Origin: Bacillota bacterium | Lineage (GTDB): Bacteria; Bacillota; Clostridia; Lachnospirales; Lachnospiraceae | Assembly (NCBI GenBank): GCA_023414355.1 | Contig: JAEZOB010000020.1 | Span: 1 to 64,000 of the forward strand | Length of the DNA stretch: 64,000 bases | Direction of reading: 5' to 3' | Part shown: in pieces, positions 32,994 to 41,806 of the stretch | How the letters are laid out: each line of letters opens with the position of its first letter | Numbering within the stretch: the first letter of the stretch is position 1 | Position numbers and translations under genes: made by a program | The notes under the pieces: model-generated | Seen by the model: only the letters and a program-made list of their open reading frames with translations | What the model was told of the DNA's origin: nothing | Database searches by the model: none

Positions 32994-35846
32994 ATGTCTG
33001 AGAAAAAGAATTACATTAGAATCAGAGGTGCAAAGGAGAATAATCTGAAGGATATCAGCCTTGATATCCCCAGGGATCAGTTTGTTGTATTGACCGGTCT
33101 CAGCGGTTCCGGTAAGTCCTCCCTCGCCTTCGATACAATTTATGCAGAGGGACAGAGGAGGTATATGGAGTCGCTATCCTCGTATGCAAGACAGTTCCTT
33201 GGTCAGATGGAGAAACCAAATGTCGAGAGCATCGAAGGATTGCCGCCGGCTATTTCCATAGACCAGAAATCGACCAACCGTAATCCGCGTTCTACTGTAG
33301 GAACGGTTACGGAGATTTATGATTACTTCCGATTGCTTTATGCCCGTATAGGTATTCCTCATTGTCCGGAGTGTGGCAAAGAGATTAAGAAGCAGACGGT
33401 CGATCAGATGGTAGACGAGATTATGAGCCTTCCCCAGGGAACCAGGATACAGCTTTTGGCTCCCGTTGTACGAGGACGGAAGGGTGAGCATGTGAAGCTG
33501 TTTGAGCAGGCAAAGAGAAGCGGTTATGCCAGAGTAAGGGTTGACGGCAGCCTGTATGAATTAACAGAAGAAATCAAGCTGGAGAAGAATAATAAACATA
33601 ACATTGAAATTATTGTAGATCGTCTTGTTGTAAAAGAAGGAATTGAAAAGCGACTTACTGATTCTATTGAGAATGTCCTCAAGCTGGCAGAGGGATTGCT
33701 ATATATCGATATCATAGATGGCGAGCAGCTTACCTTCAGCCAGAATTTTGCATGTCCTGACTGTGGTATCAGTATCGATGAGATTGAACCGAGAATCTTC
33801 TCTTTTAATAACCCCTTCGGTGCCTGTCCGGAATGCCATGGTATCGGTGTAAAGATGGAGTTCTCGGAAGAGCTTCTGATCGCTGATCCAAGTAAAAGTA
33901 TTATTGATGGTGCCGTTACTGCACCCGGGTGGCAATCTGTTACGGATAAGGGGAGTTACTCCAGGTGTATTATGGAAGCGCTCGCGAAGGAGTATCATTT
34001 TGATCTGGAAACTCCTTATGAGAAGTTATCTGAGGAAGTACGCCATATGTTTATCTATGGTACGGACGGAAAGTCAGTGAAGGTACATTACCGCGGACAG
34101 CGCGGTGTCGGCGTCTATGACGTGGTCTTCGAAGGTCTGATTCGGAATGTGGAACGTCGTTATCGGGAAACCGGTTCTGAATCAGCAAAGCAGGAATACG
34201 AAAGCTTTATGCTGACCACTCCCTGCAGCGAATGTAAAGGGAAGAGATTGAAGAAGGAAGCGCTGGCTGTTACGGTTGGTGACAGGAATATCTCAGAAGT
34301 TACAGACTATTCGATCCGCGAGCTGGCTGTTTTTATGCGTGATCTTCAGCTAAACAGTATGCAATTAAAAATCGGAGAAATGGTTCTAAAGGAAATTAGA
34401 GCCCGAATCAATTTTCTGATCGATGTCGGCCTGGAATATCTAACCTTAGCCAGGGCAACAGGAAGCTTATCCGGAGGCGAATCTCAGCGTATCCGTCTGG
34501 CTACTCAGATCGGTTCCGGCCTTGTCGGAGTTGCATATATTCTGGATGAGCCAAGTATCGGACTTCATCAGAGAGATAATGACAAGCTGTTAAAGACACT
34601 TAAGAATCTGAAGGATTTAGGAAATACTTTGATTGTGGTTGAACATGATGAGGATACCATGTTCGCAGCAGATCATATCGTAGATATCGGACCCGGTGCA
34701 GGCGAGCACGGTGGAAGAGTGATTGCCGAAGGTACAGCCGAGGATATTATGAAGGTGGAAGAATCCATCACAGGTGCTTATCTAAGCGGAAGACTTGTGA
34801 TTCCTGTGCCGAAGAAGAGACGCAAACCTAACGGATATCTTTCCATAATTGGAGCTACTGAGAACAATCTGAAGAAAATTAATGTAGACATTCCTCTGGG
34901 AATCATGACCTGTGTTACCGGTGTATCCGGTTCAGGTAAGAGCTCTTTGATCACAGAGATTCTATATAAGAGGCTTGCAAGAGATTTAAACCGTGCACGC
35001 ACCATTCCCGGAAGGCACGAGAAGATGATTGGTATCGAGCAGCTGGATAAGGTAATTGATATTGACCAGTCACCAATCGGAAGAACACCCAGGTCCAACC
35101 CTGCTACCTATACCGGAGTATTTGACCAGATCAGAGATCTGTTTGCTTCGACCCAGGATGCAAAGATGAGGGGTTACTCCAAAGGAAGATTCAGCTTCAA
35201 TGTGAAGGGCGGACGTTGTGAGGCCTGCAACGGTGACGGAATTCTCAAAATTGAGATGAATTTCCTGCCGGATATCTATGTGCCCTGTGAGGTCTGCGGA
35301 GGTAAGCGTTATAATCGTGAGACGCTGGAGGTTCGGTATAAGGGCAAGAATATTTATGAGGTTCTCGATATGACCATTGAGGAAGCAGTTCATTTCTTTG
35401 AAAATGTTCCCTCTATTCGTAGAAAGATCGAGACGCTAAATGACGTAGGGTTATCCTACCTAAGACTGGGGCATCCGTCAACCTCGATGTCCGGTGGTGA
35501 AGCGCAGAGAATAAAGCTGGCCACTGAACTCAGTAAGCGCAGTACAGGCAAGACAATCTATATTCTGGATGAGCCCACAACAGGACTGCATTTTGCAGAC
35601 GTTCATAAACTGATTGAAATACTCCGTAGATTCTCCGATTCAGGTAATACTGTGGTAGTGATTGAGCACAATCTGGATGTGATAAAAACTGCGGACTATA
35701 TCATTGATATCGGCCCGGAGGGTGGAGACAAGGGTGGTACCGTGATTGCCAAGGGTACACCGGAAGAGATTGCGAAAAACCCGAAATCCTACACCGGACA
35801 ATATGTAAAAAAGTATCTCGAGCTGGGCAAGAAGGATAAGAAGTAA
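32994..35846 (+). CDS. uvrA: Excinuclease ABC subunit A
   Basis: DNA damage recognition ATPase of nucleotide excision repair. 950 residues, normal length. Two ABC modules: Walker A LTGLSGSGKSSLAFDT near 32-48 and VTGVSGSGKSSLITEIL near 643-659; signatures GSLSGGESQRIRLA and TSMSGGEAQRIKLA; zinc-finger CxxC pairs CPECG, CPDCG, CPECHG and CEACNGDG/CEVCGG. AGGAGAAGC before ATG. Its last codons (AAG GAT AAG AAG TAA) form the first unit of the downstream array. Confidence 0.98.
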   Translation: MSEKKNYIRIRGAKENNLKDISLDIPRDQFVVLTGLSGSGKSSLAFDTIYAEGQRRYMESLSSYARQFLGQMEKPNVESIEGLPPAISIDQKSTNRNPRSTVGTVTEIYDYFRLLYARIGIPHCPECGKEIKKQTVDQMVDEIMSLPQGTRIQLLAPVVRGRKGEHVKLFEQAKRSGYARVRVDGSLYELTEEIKLEKNNKHNIEIIVDRLVVKEGIEKRLTDSIENVLKLAEGLLYIDIIDGEQLTFSQNFACPDCGISIDEIEPRIFSFNNPFGACPECHGIGVKMEFSEELLIADPSKSIIDGAVTAPGWQSVTDKGSYSRCIMEALAKEYHFDLETPYEKLSEEVRHMFIYGTDGKSVKVHYRGQRGVGVYDVVFEGLIRNVERRYRETGSESAKQEYESFMLTTPCSECKGKRLKKEALAVTVGDRNISEVTDYSIRELAVFMRDLQLNSMQLKIGEMVLKEIRARINFLIDVGLEYLTLARATGSLSGGESQRIRLATQIGSGLVGVAYILDEPSIGLHQRDNDKLLKTLKNLKDLGNTLIVVEHDEDTMFAADHIVDIGPGAGEHGGRVIAEGTAEDIMKVEESITGAYLSGRLVIPVPKKRRKPNGYLSIIGATENNLKKINVDIPLGIMTCVTGVSGSGKSSLITEILYKRLARDLNRARTIPGRHEKMIGIEQLDKVIDIDQSPIGRTPRSNPATYTGVFDQIRDLFASTQDAKMRGYSKGRFSFNVKGGRCEACNGDGILKIEMNFLPDIYVPCEVCGGKRYNRETLEVRYKGKNIYEVLDMTIEEAVHFFENVPSIRRKIETLNDVGLSYLRLGHPSTSMSGGEAQRIKLATELSKRSTGKTIYILDEPTTGLHFADVHKLIEILRRFSDSGNTVVVIEHNLDVIKTADYIIDIGPEGGDKGGTVIAKGTPEEIAKNPKSYTGQYVKKYLELGKKDKK

Positions 35847-35960
35847 AGGATAAGATGTAAAAGATATGTTATATAAGATAAGTTATGTAAGATAAGTTGT
35901 AATAGGTAAGCTATACGAGGTAAGTTTTAAGAGATAAGCGATAGACGATAAGTTATAAAT
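35831..35960. repeat. Degenerate 14-15 bp tandem array after uvrA (~9 units)
   Basis: Units such as AAGGATAAGATGTA, TAAGATAAGTTATG and TAAGATAAGTTGTAA begin with the last codons and stop of uvrA (AAGGATAAGAAGTAA). The array runs to 16 bp before a junction-forming repeat. Confidence 0.8.
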
Positions 35961-35975
35961 GTAATATAGTTTGCT

Positions 35976-36090
35976 AAAATGTCAAAAGTACCGCAGGTGC
36001 TTTGCTGATACAGTATACCGATAGATAAGCTCGCTTGTCTATCGGTATACTGTATCAGCAAAAGAAGTGCGCAGCACCTTTTGACATTTT
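35976..36090. repeat. Junction-forming palindromic repeat, copy D (best preserved)
   Basis: Perfect 13-bp outer stem AAAATGTCAAAAG / CTTTTGACATTTT, 5' hairpin GTACC-GCA-GGTGC, perfect 21-bp central stem (36005-36025 with 36038-36058) and 3' hairpin GTGC-GCA-GCAC. It lies between uvrA and the yfbR-like gene. Confidence 0.85.
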
Positions 36091-36212
36091 ATCATTTTGC
36101 ATTAAAAGTTCACATAATGTATGTGCGGCTTACATTTTACTAGAAATCAGATAGTGAGAAAACAACCTCCGGAATGCAGATCAGCCGGGGCTTATAGATG
36201 GGAGGATATCAG

Positions 36213-36797
36213 ATGGAGAACAGCTTTTATGCAATGATTTCCAGGATGAAGTATATTGAGCGCTGGGCATTAATGAGAAATTCAACTTCTGAAAATATCA
36301 GTGAGCATTCGCTGGAGGTAAGTATACTTGCGCATTCTCTGGCGATTATCAGCAACGAACGTCTTGGTGGAAGTTTAAACGCGGAGAAAGCCGCTCTGAT
36401 CGGAATTTATCATGATGCTACAGAGATTATTACCGGTGATATGCCAACACCCATCAAGTATTTCAACGAGAATATCCAGGGTGCCTTTAAGGCGGTCGAG
36501 CATGCGGCTGCCAAGCGGCTGCTTCTGATGCTTCCCGAGGATATCAGAAAAAGCTATGAAGGGATATTCTTTCCTGAAGAAGGGGAAGAATACCTCTGGA
36601 AGCTGGTGAAGGCAGCGGATAAGCTATCTGCATTGATCAAATGCATCGAAGAGCGGAAGGCTGGCAATTCAGAGTTCGTCAGTGCAGAAAAATCACTTCG
36701 TGAGATATTAATCTCTATGAAATTACGAGAGGTAGATATTTTTATGCAGGATTTTCTACCGGCATATGACAGGACACTGGACGAACTGAATGGATAA
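36213..36797 (+). CDS. YfbR-like HD-domain 5'-deoxynucleotidase
   Basis: 194 residues from ATG 36213 (GGGAGG upstream; ATG 36198 overlaps that site). HD-domain metal and substrate motifs: RNSTSENISEHSLEVSILAH (His of the first motif) and GIYHDATEIITGDMPTPIKY (HD plus the YfbR-specific DMPTP block). YfbR enzymes dephosphorylate deoxyribonucleoside 5'-monophosphates in the cytoplasm. 51 bp upstream of an aldo/keto reductase gene and probably cotranscribed. Confidence 0.9.
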   Translation: MENSFYAMISRMKYIERWALMRNSTSENISEHSLEVSILAHSLAIISNERLGGSLNAEKAALIGIYHDATEIITGDMPTPIKYFNENIQGAFKAVEHAAAKRLLLMLPEDIRKSYEGIFFPEEGEEYLWKLVKAADKLSALIKCIEERKAGNSEFVSAEKSLREILISMKLREVDIFMQDFLPAYDRTLDELNG

Positions 36798-36848
36798 TCC
36801 GAAAGGAGCAGATTTAGGAAGGGAGAGCGCAGACGAGGGTCTGTCGCA

Positions 36849-37778
36849 ATGAATGTTATGAAATATATTACACCGGAACATTCAGACCGCAAGGTTTCTA
36901 ATATTATCATGGGTTGTATGAGAATCAACAGCCTATCTGAAAAGGAATTGAACGTTCTGTTTCATACAGCGCTAGAGGAGGGTGTTAATTTCTTTGATCA
37001 TGCAGATATTTACGGTGGTGGAGAATGTGAGCGTCATTTTGCGAAAGCTGTCGGAATGAATGCTACGCTCCGCGAGAAGCTGATCTTACAGAGCAAATGT
37101 GGAATTCGTAAGGGCTTTTTTGATTTCTCAAGAGAGCATATTCTAAATAGTGTGGATGGAATACTCGAACGACTGCAGACGGATTATCTTGATTTTTTAC
37201 TGTTGCACAGACCGGATACTCTGATGGAACCGGAGGAAGTGGCAGAAGCCTTTCAAATCTTATTGAACCAGGGAAAGGTTAGGCAGTTTGGTGTATCCAA
37301 TTTTAATCCTATGCAGATGGAGCTGTTGCAGAAGTATTTCTCTGAACCTCTTGTATTTAACCAGTTACAGTTCAGTCTGGCGCATACACCGATGATTGAC
37401 AGCGGATTGACGGCCAATATGCATACACCGCAAAGCGTTAACTATGAAGGCAATGTGTTGGAATATTGCCGGCTGAACGGTATCACGATCCAAGCCTGGT
37501 CACCTTTTCAGAAGGGCTTTTTCGAAGGCCCTTTCCTGGGGGATACCTCACAGTATGCCAAGTTAAATGAAGTGATTCATCATATCGCTTTAAAATACGG
37601 AGTAACCGACACAGCAGTTGCGGTTGGCTGGATTACAAGACATCCGGCAAATATTCAGGTGATCCTTGGAACCACGAACGTAACGCGGCTGAAGGAAGCG
37701 TGCAAAGGTTCCAACCTACCGTTAACAAGAGAAGAATGGTATGAATTATATAAAGCAGCGGGGAATATTCTGCCGTAA
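36849..37778 (+). CDS. Aldo/keto reductase (YdhF-like)
   Basis: 309 residues, TIM-barrel NADP-dependent oxidoreductase. Motifs: SNIIMGCMRIN, FFDHADIYGGGECE (catalytic Asp and Tyr), LILQSKCGIRKG (Lys), DFLLLHRPD (His), VRQFGVSNFNP, and C-terminal VILGTTNVTRLKEA for cofactor phosphate binding. Physiological substrate unknown. It follows the yfbR-like gene. Confidence 0.92.
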   Translation: MNVMKYITPEHSDRKVSNIIMGCMRINSLSEKELNVLFHTALEEGVNFFDHADIYGGGECERHFAKAVGMNATLREKLILQSKCGIRKGFFDFSREHILNSVDGILERLQTDYLDFLLLHRPDTLMEPEEVAEAFQILLNQGKVRQFGVSNFNPMQMELLQKYFSEPLVFNQLQFSLAHTPMIDSGLTANMHTPQSVNYEGNVLEYCRLNGITIQAWSPFQKGFFEGPFLGDTSQYAKLNEVIHHIALKYGVTDTAVAVGWITRHPANIQVILGTTNVTRLKEACKGSNLPLTREEWYELYKAAGNILP

Positions 37779-37919
37779 ATAAAACGCAACCTGTGGTTGA
37801 CAAAATGTATCTATGACTTGATAGAAACCTGAGGGAACCTAAGGTATCCTTATCTTTGTAACTGGATTTCCTTCGAATATTAGAAGGAGCCTCTATGATA
37901 AGAAGGGAGAAACTGATCG

Positions 37920-38597
37920 ATGAAATTCGAAGAAAAGATAGTACAAATCAGAAAAGAAAAGGGCTTATCTCAGGAGGAGCTGGCAGAAACCCTTGGAGTA
38001 TCAAGACAGGCTGTAGCAAAATGGGAGTCCGGTGCAAGCTATCCTGAGGTGGATAAGTTGATTGCTATCTGCAATCTTTTTCAAATCAGTATCGATAGTC
38101 TTCTGAGGGTGGAGGAAAGACAATGCAGCTCCTATCGCCCGAAAGGTAAGAGGGAAATGACGGAACCCATGGTTGCTTTCTTGTGTAAGGCGAAGAAGGA
38201 ATGCTATGCCGGTGAGGGAAATAAGACGGATTCTTCGAGACCGGAATCCATGGATTATCGATATAGAGAAGGCGAATATACTTATCTGGATTCTTATTTC
38301 GGCGGTGAGAAATTCATCGGTGAAGAGGTCCTATATGTGAAGGATTCTCCAATCTGGTCGATGAATTACTCCGGTAGGAATTTAGGCGAAGATTTTTCCG
38401 GTAACTTTTTGAAGGAAGCACTGCTTCATGTATCGGAGGAATATCCATTCCGTGGACCTCTTGTATATAAGAGCGGTGATTATTCCTATCATTGTAAGAT
38501 AGATGGAGATGTGGAATGGTTTCAGGGCTATGAGGAAATGTTTTTACTCGAGAGAAGGGTATATGAGTGTTATTTCCACGGTGGAATGATTAAATAG
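37920..38597 (+). CDS. XRE family HTH regulator with DUF5680 domain
   Basis: 225 residues. Residues 1-65 are a Cro/C1 helix-turn-helix (IRKEKGLSQEELAETLGVSRQAVAKWESG). Residues about 80-225 match DUF5680: YRYREGEYTYLDSYFGGEKFIGEEVLY, IWSMNYSGRNL and YHCKIDGDVEWFQGYEEMF. This fusion is common in Clostridia and is thought to be a stress or small-molecule sensor. TTGACA with a 17-bp spacer and GATAGA lies near 37798. It is followed 22 bp later by the AlkZ-related gene. Confidence 0.88.
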   Translation: MKFEEKIVQIRKEKGLSQEELAETLGVSRQAVAKWESGASYPEVDKLIAICNLFQISIDSLLRVEERQCSSYRPKGKREMTEPMVAFLCKAKKECYAGEGNKTDSSRPESMDYRYREGEYTYLDSYFGGEKFIGEEVLYVKDSPIWSMNYSGRNLGEDFSGNFLKEALLHVSEEYPFRGPLVYKSGDYSYHCKIDGDVEWFQGYEEMFLLERRVYECYFHGGMIK

Positions 38598-38619
38598 TAC
38601 AAAACACAGGAGGAAGCAG

Positions 38620-39342
38620 ATGATTACAATTGATGGTAAATGGATACCGGAAGGGCTGGATCCAAACGATCCTCAGAGAATAAAGACAAGTGATGAATTA
38701 TCTGAATTGATTGATGAAATCGGTTTTTTGCCCTTATTCAAGAATAGTGTTCCAGGCTTCTCTGTCGAAGAGCGGGCAGGTAGCGGTGGCTGGTGGAGTG
38801 GCAGTCCGACTGAGGATCCTTGGGAATGGCGTGAGGTAATCGCCGGTGAAGGTCACATCGCCTATGGCAAATTATTCGGCAATCGTGCCGGGTTTATCTC
38901 AAGAGAATGGTATCCAATCTTTGCTTCCTATCGAAGAGACGGCTACGACTTTGACAGTAGATATGAGGATGGTATGGCTAGTTATCGTGCCAAGAAGATC
39001 ATGGATGTCATGAATTTGTGCGAGGTAATTCCTTCCAATGAGCTTAAAGCGGCTGCGGGTTTTACGAAAGGCGGAGAAAAGGGATTTGAAGGTGTTTTAT
39101 CCCAGCTGCAGATGCAGACCTATCTTACAGTAAGGAGCTTCCGTCGTAGGACGAATAAAAAGAATGAAGAATATGGATGGTCAGTAGCCAATTATTGTAT
39201 CAGTGAGAGACTATTTGGAGAGGATTATGTCCGTTCTGCCTACAGCATGACTCCTCAGGAAGCAAAACAAAAGATCCTTCTGAGAGTAAAGGAGTATCTG
39301 CATGTAGAAGAAATTTCAGAAATAGAGAAGGTAATTAGATAG
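38620..39342 (+). CDS. AlkZ-related protein
   Basis: 240 residues resembling the AlkZ-related winged-helix family: GFLPLFKNSVPGFSVEER, GGWWSGSPTEDPWEWREVIA, IAYGKLFGNRAGFISREWYP and RRDGYDFDSRYEDGMASYRAKKIMD. It is related to HTH-42/AlkZ DNA glycosylases but shorter and without proven activity. AGGAGG before ATG. Probable operon with the XRE-DUF5680 regulator. Its last six codons are the first unit of a 17-bp tandem array. Confidence 0.82.
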   Translation: MITIDGKWIPEGLDPNDPQRIKTSDELSELIDEIGFLPLFKNSVPGFSVEERAGSGGWWSGSPTEDPWEWREVIAGEGHIAYGKLFGNRAGFISREWYPIFASYRRDGYDFDSRYEDGMASYRAKKIMDVMNLCEVIPSNELKAAAGFTKGGEKGFEGVLSQLQMQTYLTVRSFRRRTNKKNEEYGWSVANYCISERLFGEDYVRSAYSMTPQEAKQKILLRVKEYLHVEEISEIEKVIR

Positions 39343-39414
39343 AGAAGATTATAAGACAGAGATGATTATAAGACAGAGAAGATTATAAGATAAAAAGATT
39401 ATAAAATAGAGAAG
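39325..39414. repeat. 17-bp tandem array seeded in the 3' end of the AlkZ-related gene
   Basis: Five and a half units: GAGAAGGTAATTAGATA (coding, contains the TAG stop), GAGAAGATTATAAGACA, GAGATGATTATAAGACA, GAGAAGATTATAAGATA, AAAAGATTATAAAATA, GAGAAG. The rest of the gap to 39737 holds a promoter (39576-39604) and nothing else recognised. Confidence 0.88.
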
Positions 39415-39575
39415 TGATGTGCTCCCAAATAGTTACACTTTGTGGTGGAGTGGATTTTTAGGTCTGACTTGTGGGGACAGTGCAATGCTTAAAGATAAGA
39501 GATTCTATTTTAGTTGCTTTAAATCAGAAAATTCTTAAGATTACCTTAATTTGCATGTTAAAAACTGTTAATCCC

Positions 39576-39604
39576 TTGCGATATATGCCGATAAATATTA
39601 TAAT
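39576..39604 (+). promoter_or_regulatory. Promoter of the 39.7-kb secreted protein gene
   Basis: TTGCGA (39576-39581), 17-bp spacer, TATAAT (39599-39604). The predicted leader is about 125 nt. No riboswitch fold was recognised in it. Confidence 0.45.
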
Positions 39605-39737
39605 TAATATATTAATCAGGGTATCAAAGAACAGATTGGCATTTGAATCACGAATAATACGTTAATCGGGAGATATTTGGTAATTCAAAATTCCTTTATA
39701 CGTATCAGGATAGTAAATATGGAAGGGGTAATCAAGG

Positions 39738-40880
39738 ATGGAACAGGTAAGTAATAGAAAAAGAATGGGGAGATTAACACAGTTTCTGGGATATTCAGCT
39801 GTTATGTTTGCGTTGGTATTGACATTCCTACTGATAAAAGCTCCCGGGATCGCACAAGCATCAACTGTGAACTATACGATTAATTATGAGACACAGTTAT
39901 TGGATGCTTCGGTAAATTCTGGGAGAGTATATCTGAGTACAGATAACGAGAAGACTTGGGAAAGCCTTGAGGATTCAGGCTATACGGTTGATATTTCCTC
40001 TTTTTTAAAAACGAAGGAATCCTATCTCTTTTTAAAAACCAGCAACAGCACTACTTCAACAAAAGTAACCTTGATGTCAGAACCTGATAAGGACATGACG
40101 ATAACAGTAACCGGCGGTGGTATTACATATGCAACCAACTCAGGGGCTATGATTGAATATCAAAAAGGGAAAAACGGTCCATGGATTACCTTAGGTGCCA
40201 GCGGTACGATGAATACAAGGCCTATGGAGATTAAAGGAGCAACGATTAACTTTAGGACAAAAGCCATGCCTACGAGAAGAGCAGGTAAGATTGTCGCAAT
40301 TAAAATTTCCAAAAAACCTACAGCACCCTCCGTTAAGTTTGATGGAGGCAAGTTAAGTATCACCGGTCTTAAGGCTGGGATGCAGTATAGAACACCTACC
40401 GGTGCGTGGCTTCCGGTAACAATGACCAGTTCGAATAATAGTGTCAGCGTGTATTTTTATAATGGTACATCCTCAGTAACAAATGCAACCTATGCAACAC
40501 CGTTTGCAGCAACGACCCTTGAATTTCGTGTTCCGGCAACGGATAAGAAAGCAGCATCCTCCAGTAAAGTGATTGCAATACCGGCACAACCAAGCTTTTC
40601 TGGAACAGTCACACTTGTAAATTCAACGCTCAAGGTATTTGACAGTACCGGAAAATCTTATGAATATACAGTTTTGGAGCCGAATATGACACTGGATTTA
40701 AGTAAGGCCAGGTGGTCTTCTGTGTCTCCCAATAAGGACTTAATCCTAAAGAATGTCTCTGTTAATCAGGTGCTTTTTGTTCGTGTTAAGAGCTATACTG
40801 ACAAAGCTACGAAGCAGATCATACCTGCATCCACAGTATATACTCAGACAATCACAGGGATAACCTTATCTTTAAAATAG
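39738..40880 (+). CDS. Exported Ser/Thr-rich protein of unknown function
   Basis: 380 residues; an N-terminal membrane or signal segment at about 19-40 ends near IAQAS. The mature part is rich in Ser, Thr, Gly and beta strands, with short repeated YE/QYRTPTGAW and MIEYQKGKNGPWITL-like segments (two related WI/WLPV strands), suggesting several small Ig-like or carbohydrate-binding-like domains. No LPxTG, SLH or lipobox was found, so probably secreted. No family recognised. AAGGGG upstream of ATG; a terminator follows. Confidence 0.75.
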   Translation: MEQVSNRKRMGRLTQFLGYSAVMFALVLTFLLIKAPGIAQASTVNYTINYETQLLDASVNSGRVYLSTDNEKTWESLEDSGYTVDISSFLKTKESYLFLKTSNSTTSTKVTLMSEPDKDMTITVTGGGITYATNSGAMIEYQKGKNGPWITLGASGTMNTRPMEIKGATINFRTKAMPTRRAGKIVAIKISKKPTAPSVKFDGGKLSITGLKAGMQYRTPTGAWLPVTMTSSNNSVSVYFYNGTSSVTNATYATPFAATTLEFRVPATDKKAASSSKVIAIPAQPSFSGTVTLVNSTLKVFDSTGKSYEYTVLEPNMTLDLSKARWSSVSPNKDLILKNVSVNQVLFVRVKSYTDKATKQIIPASTVYTQTITGITLSLK

Positions 40881-40904
40881 AATATATATTAACTATACTT
40901 CATA

Positions 40905-40961
40905 AAGTGCCCTGGTATTATAGTGAACTTAACACTTCGCTATGTACCAGGGCATTATTTT
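40905..40961 (+). terminator. Intrinsic terminator
   Basis: Stem TGCCCTGGTA / TACCAGGGCA with an inner ATAGTGAA/TTCGCTAT stem and TTATTTT at the end. A perfect 22-bp direct duplication (40957-40978 and 40979-41000) starts at its T-tract. Confidence 0.8.
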
Positions 40962-41005
40962 AATGTACGACAAAAATTATTTTAATGTACGACAAAAATT
41001 ATTAA

Positions 41006-41060
41006 TTGACAAGATGAGCAGCAAGAGGTATTATAGAACTCAAAATACGAAATGAGTTCT
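41006..41060 (+). promoter_or_regulatory. ABC-exporter promoter with TetR-type operator
   Basis: Consensus -35 TTGACA (41006-41011), 17-bp spacer, -10 TATTAT (41029-41034). It is followed at once by AGAACTCA-N10-TGAGTTCT (41035-41060) across the expected transcription start. The arrangement suggests repression by the TetR protein encoded as the third gene. Confidence 0.6.
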
Positions 41061-41089
41061 GATAGTACCGACTTGAAAGGAAGGCAATT

Positions 41090-41806
41090 ATGTTGATTGA
41101 AGTAAAGGATACATCAATAGCATTCAAGAAACAGCAAGTTTTAAAAAACGTCAATCTTGCTATCTGGGAGAATGAAATCTTCGGATTGATCGGTCCCTCC
41201 GGATCTGGCAAGACCACATTGATCCGGTTGATCATAGGTGCCATCAAGGCTGATCAAGGAGAGATTCGGGTTATGGATCATACGGTACCGGATCTTTGTG
41301 TTCTGGATCATATTGGCTACATGCCGCAAAATGATGCTTTGTATGACGATCTCTCAGGCTATGATAATCTGATGTTCTTTGGTGGTATGTATCATATGGG
41401 TAAATCCCGGCAGGAGAGAAGAGCTTTGGAAGTACTTCGTCTGGTAGAATTGGAGGCTGATCGTAAGAAACGTGTGATCAACTATTCCGGTGGAATGAAG
41501 AAGCGTTTATCGCTGGCGATTGCACTACTACATGATCCCAAGCTTTTGATTCTGGACGAACCGACAGTGGGTATTGACCCGCTACTTAGAAGAAAGATCT
41601 GGGAGGAGTTTGCCAGACAGAAGCAACAGGGGAAGACAATCATCGTGACAACACATGTTATGGATGAGGCAGTAAGGTGTGATCGCCTTGGGTTGATCTA
41701 TCACGGATCGGTTTTTGCCTGCGATACTGTGGAGGCATTATTAGGTAAGACAGAGAGTAATTCACTGGAAGAGCTGTTCCTGCAGGAAGGAGGTACCAAG
41801 GCATGA
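41090..41806 (+). CDS. ABC transporter ATP-binding protein
   Basis: 238 residues. Walker A GPSGSGKTTLI near 37-47, Q-loop MPQND, signature YSGGMKKRLSLA, Walker B LLILDEPTVGIDP, H-loop TTHVMDEA. Resembles DrrA/CcmA-type drug or lipid exporter ATPases. It overlaps the permease gene by 4 bp (ATGA) and forms an operon with it and a TetR gene. Confidence 0.94.
   Translation: MLIEVKDTSIAFKKQQVLKNVNLAIWENEIFGLIGPSGSGKTTLIRLIIGAIKADQGEIRVMDHTVPDLCVLDHIGYMPQNDALYDDLSGYDNLMFFGGMYHMGKSRQERRALEVLRLVELEADRKKRVINYSGGMKKRLSLAIALLHDPKLLILDEPTVGIDPLLRRKIWEEFARQKQQGKTIIVTTHVMDEAVRCDRLGLIYHGSVFACDTVEALLGKTESNSLEELFLQEGGTKA

Noticed and set aside
22190..36090. Junction repeats as CRISPR or tRNA-like genes
   Set aside because: Not arrayed with spacers, no conserved tRNA T-loop or CCA; copies are singly dispersed with terminal inverted repeats.
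39471..39665. 64-codon frame in the gap before the 39.7-kb gene
   Set aside because: No ribosome binding site; the region also contains the promoter of the next gene.
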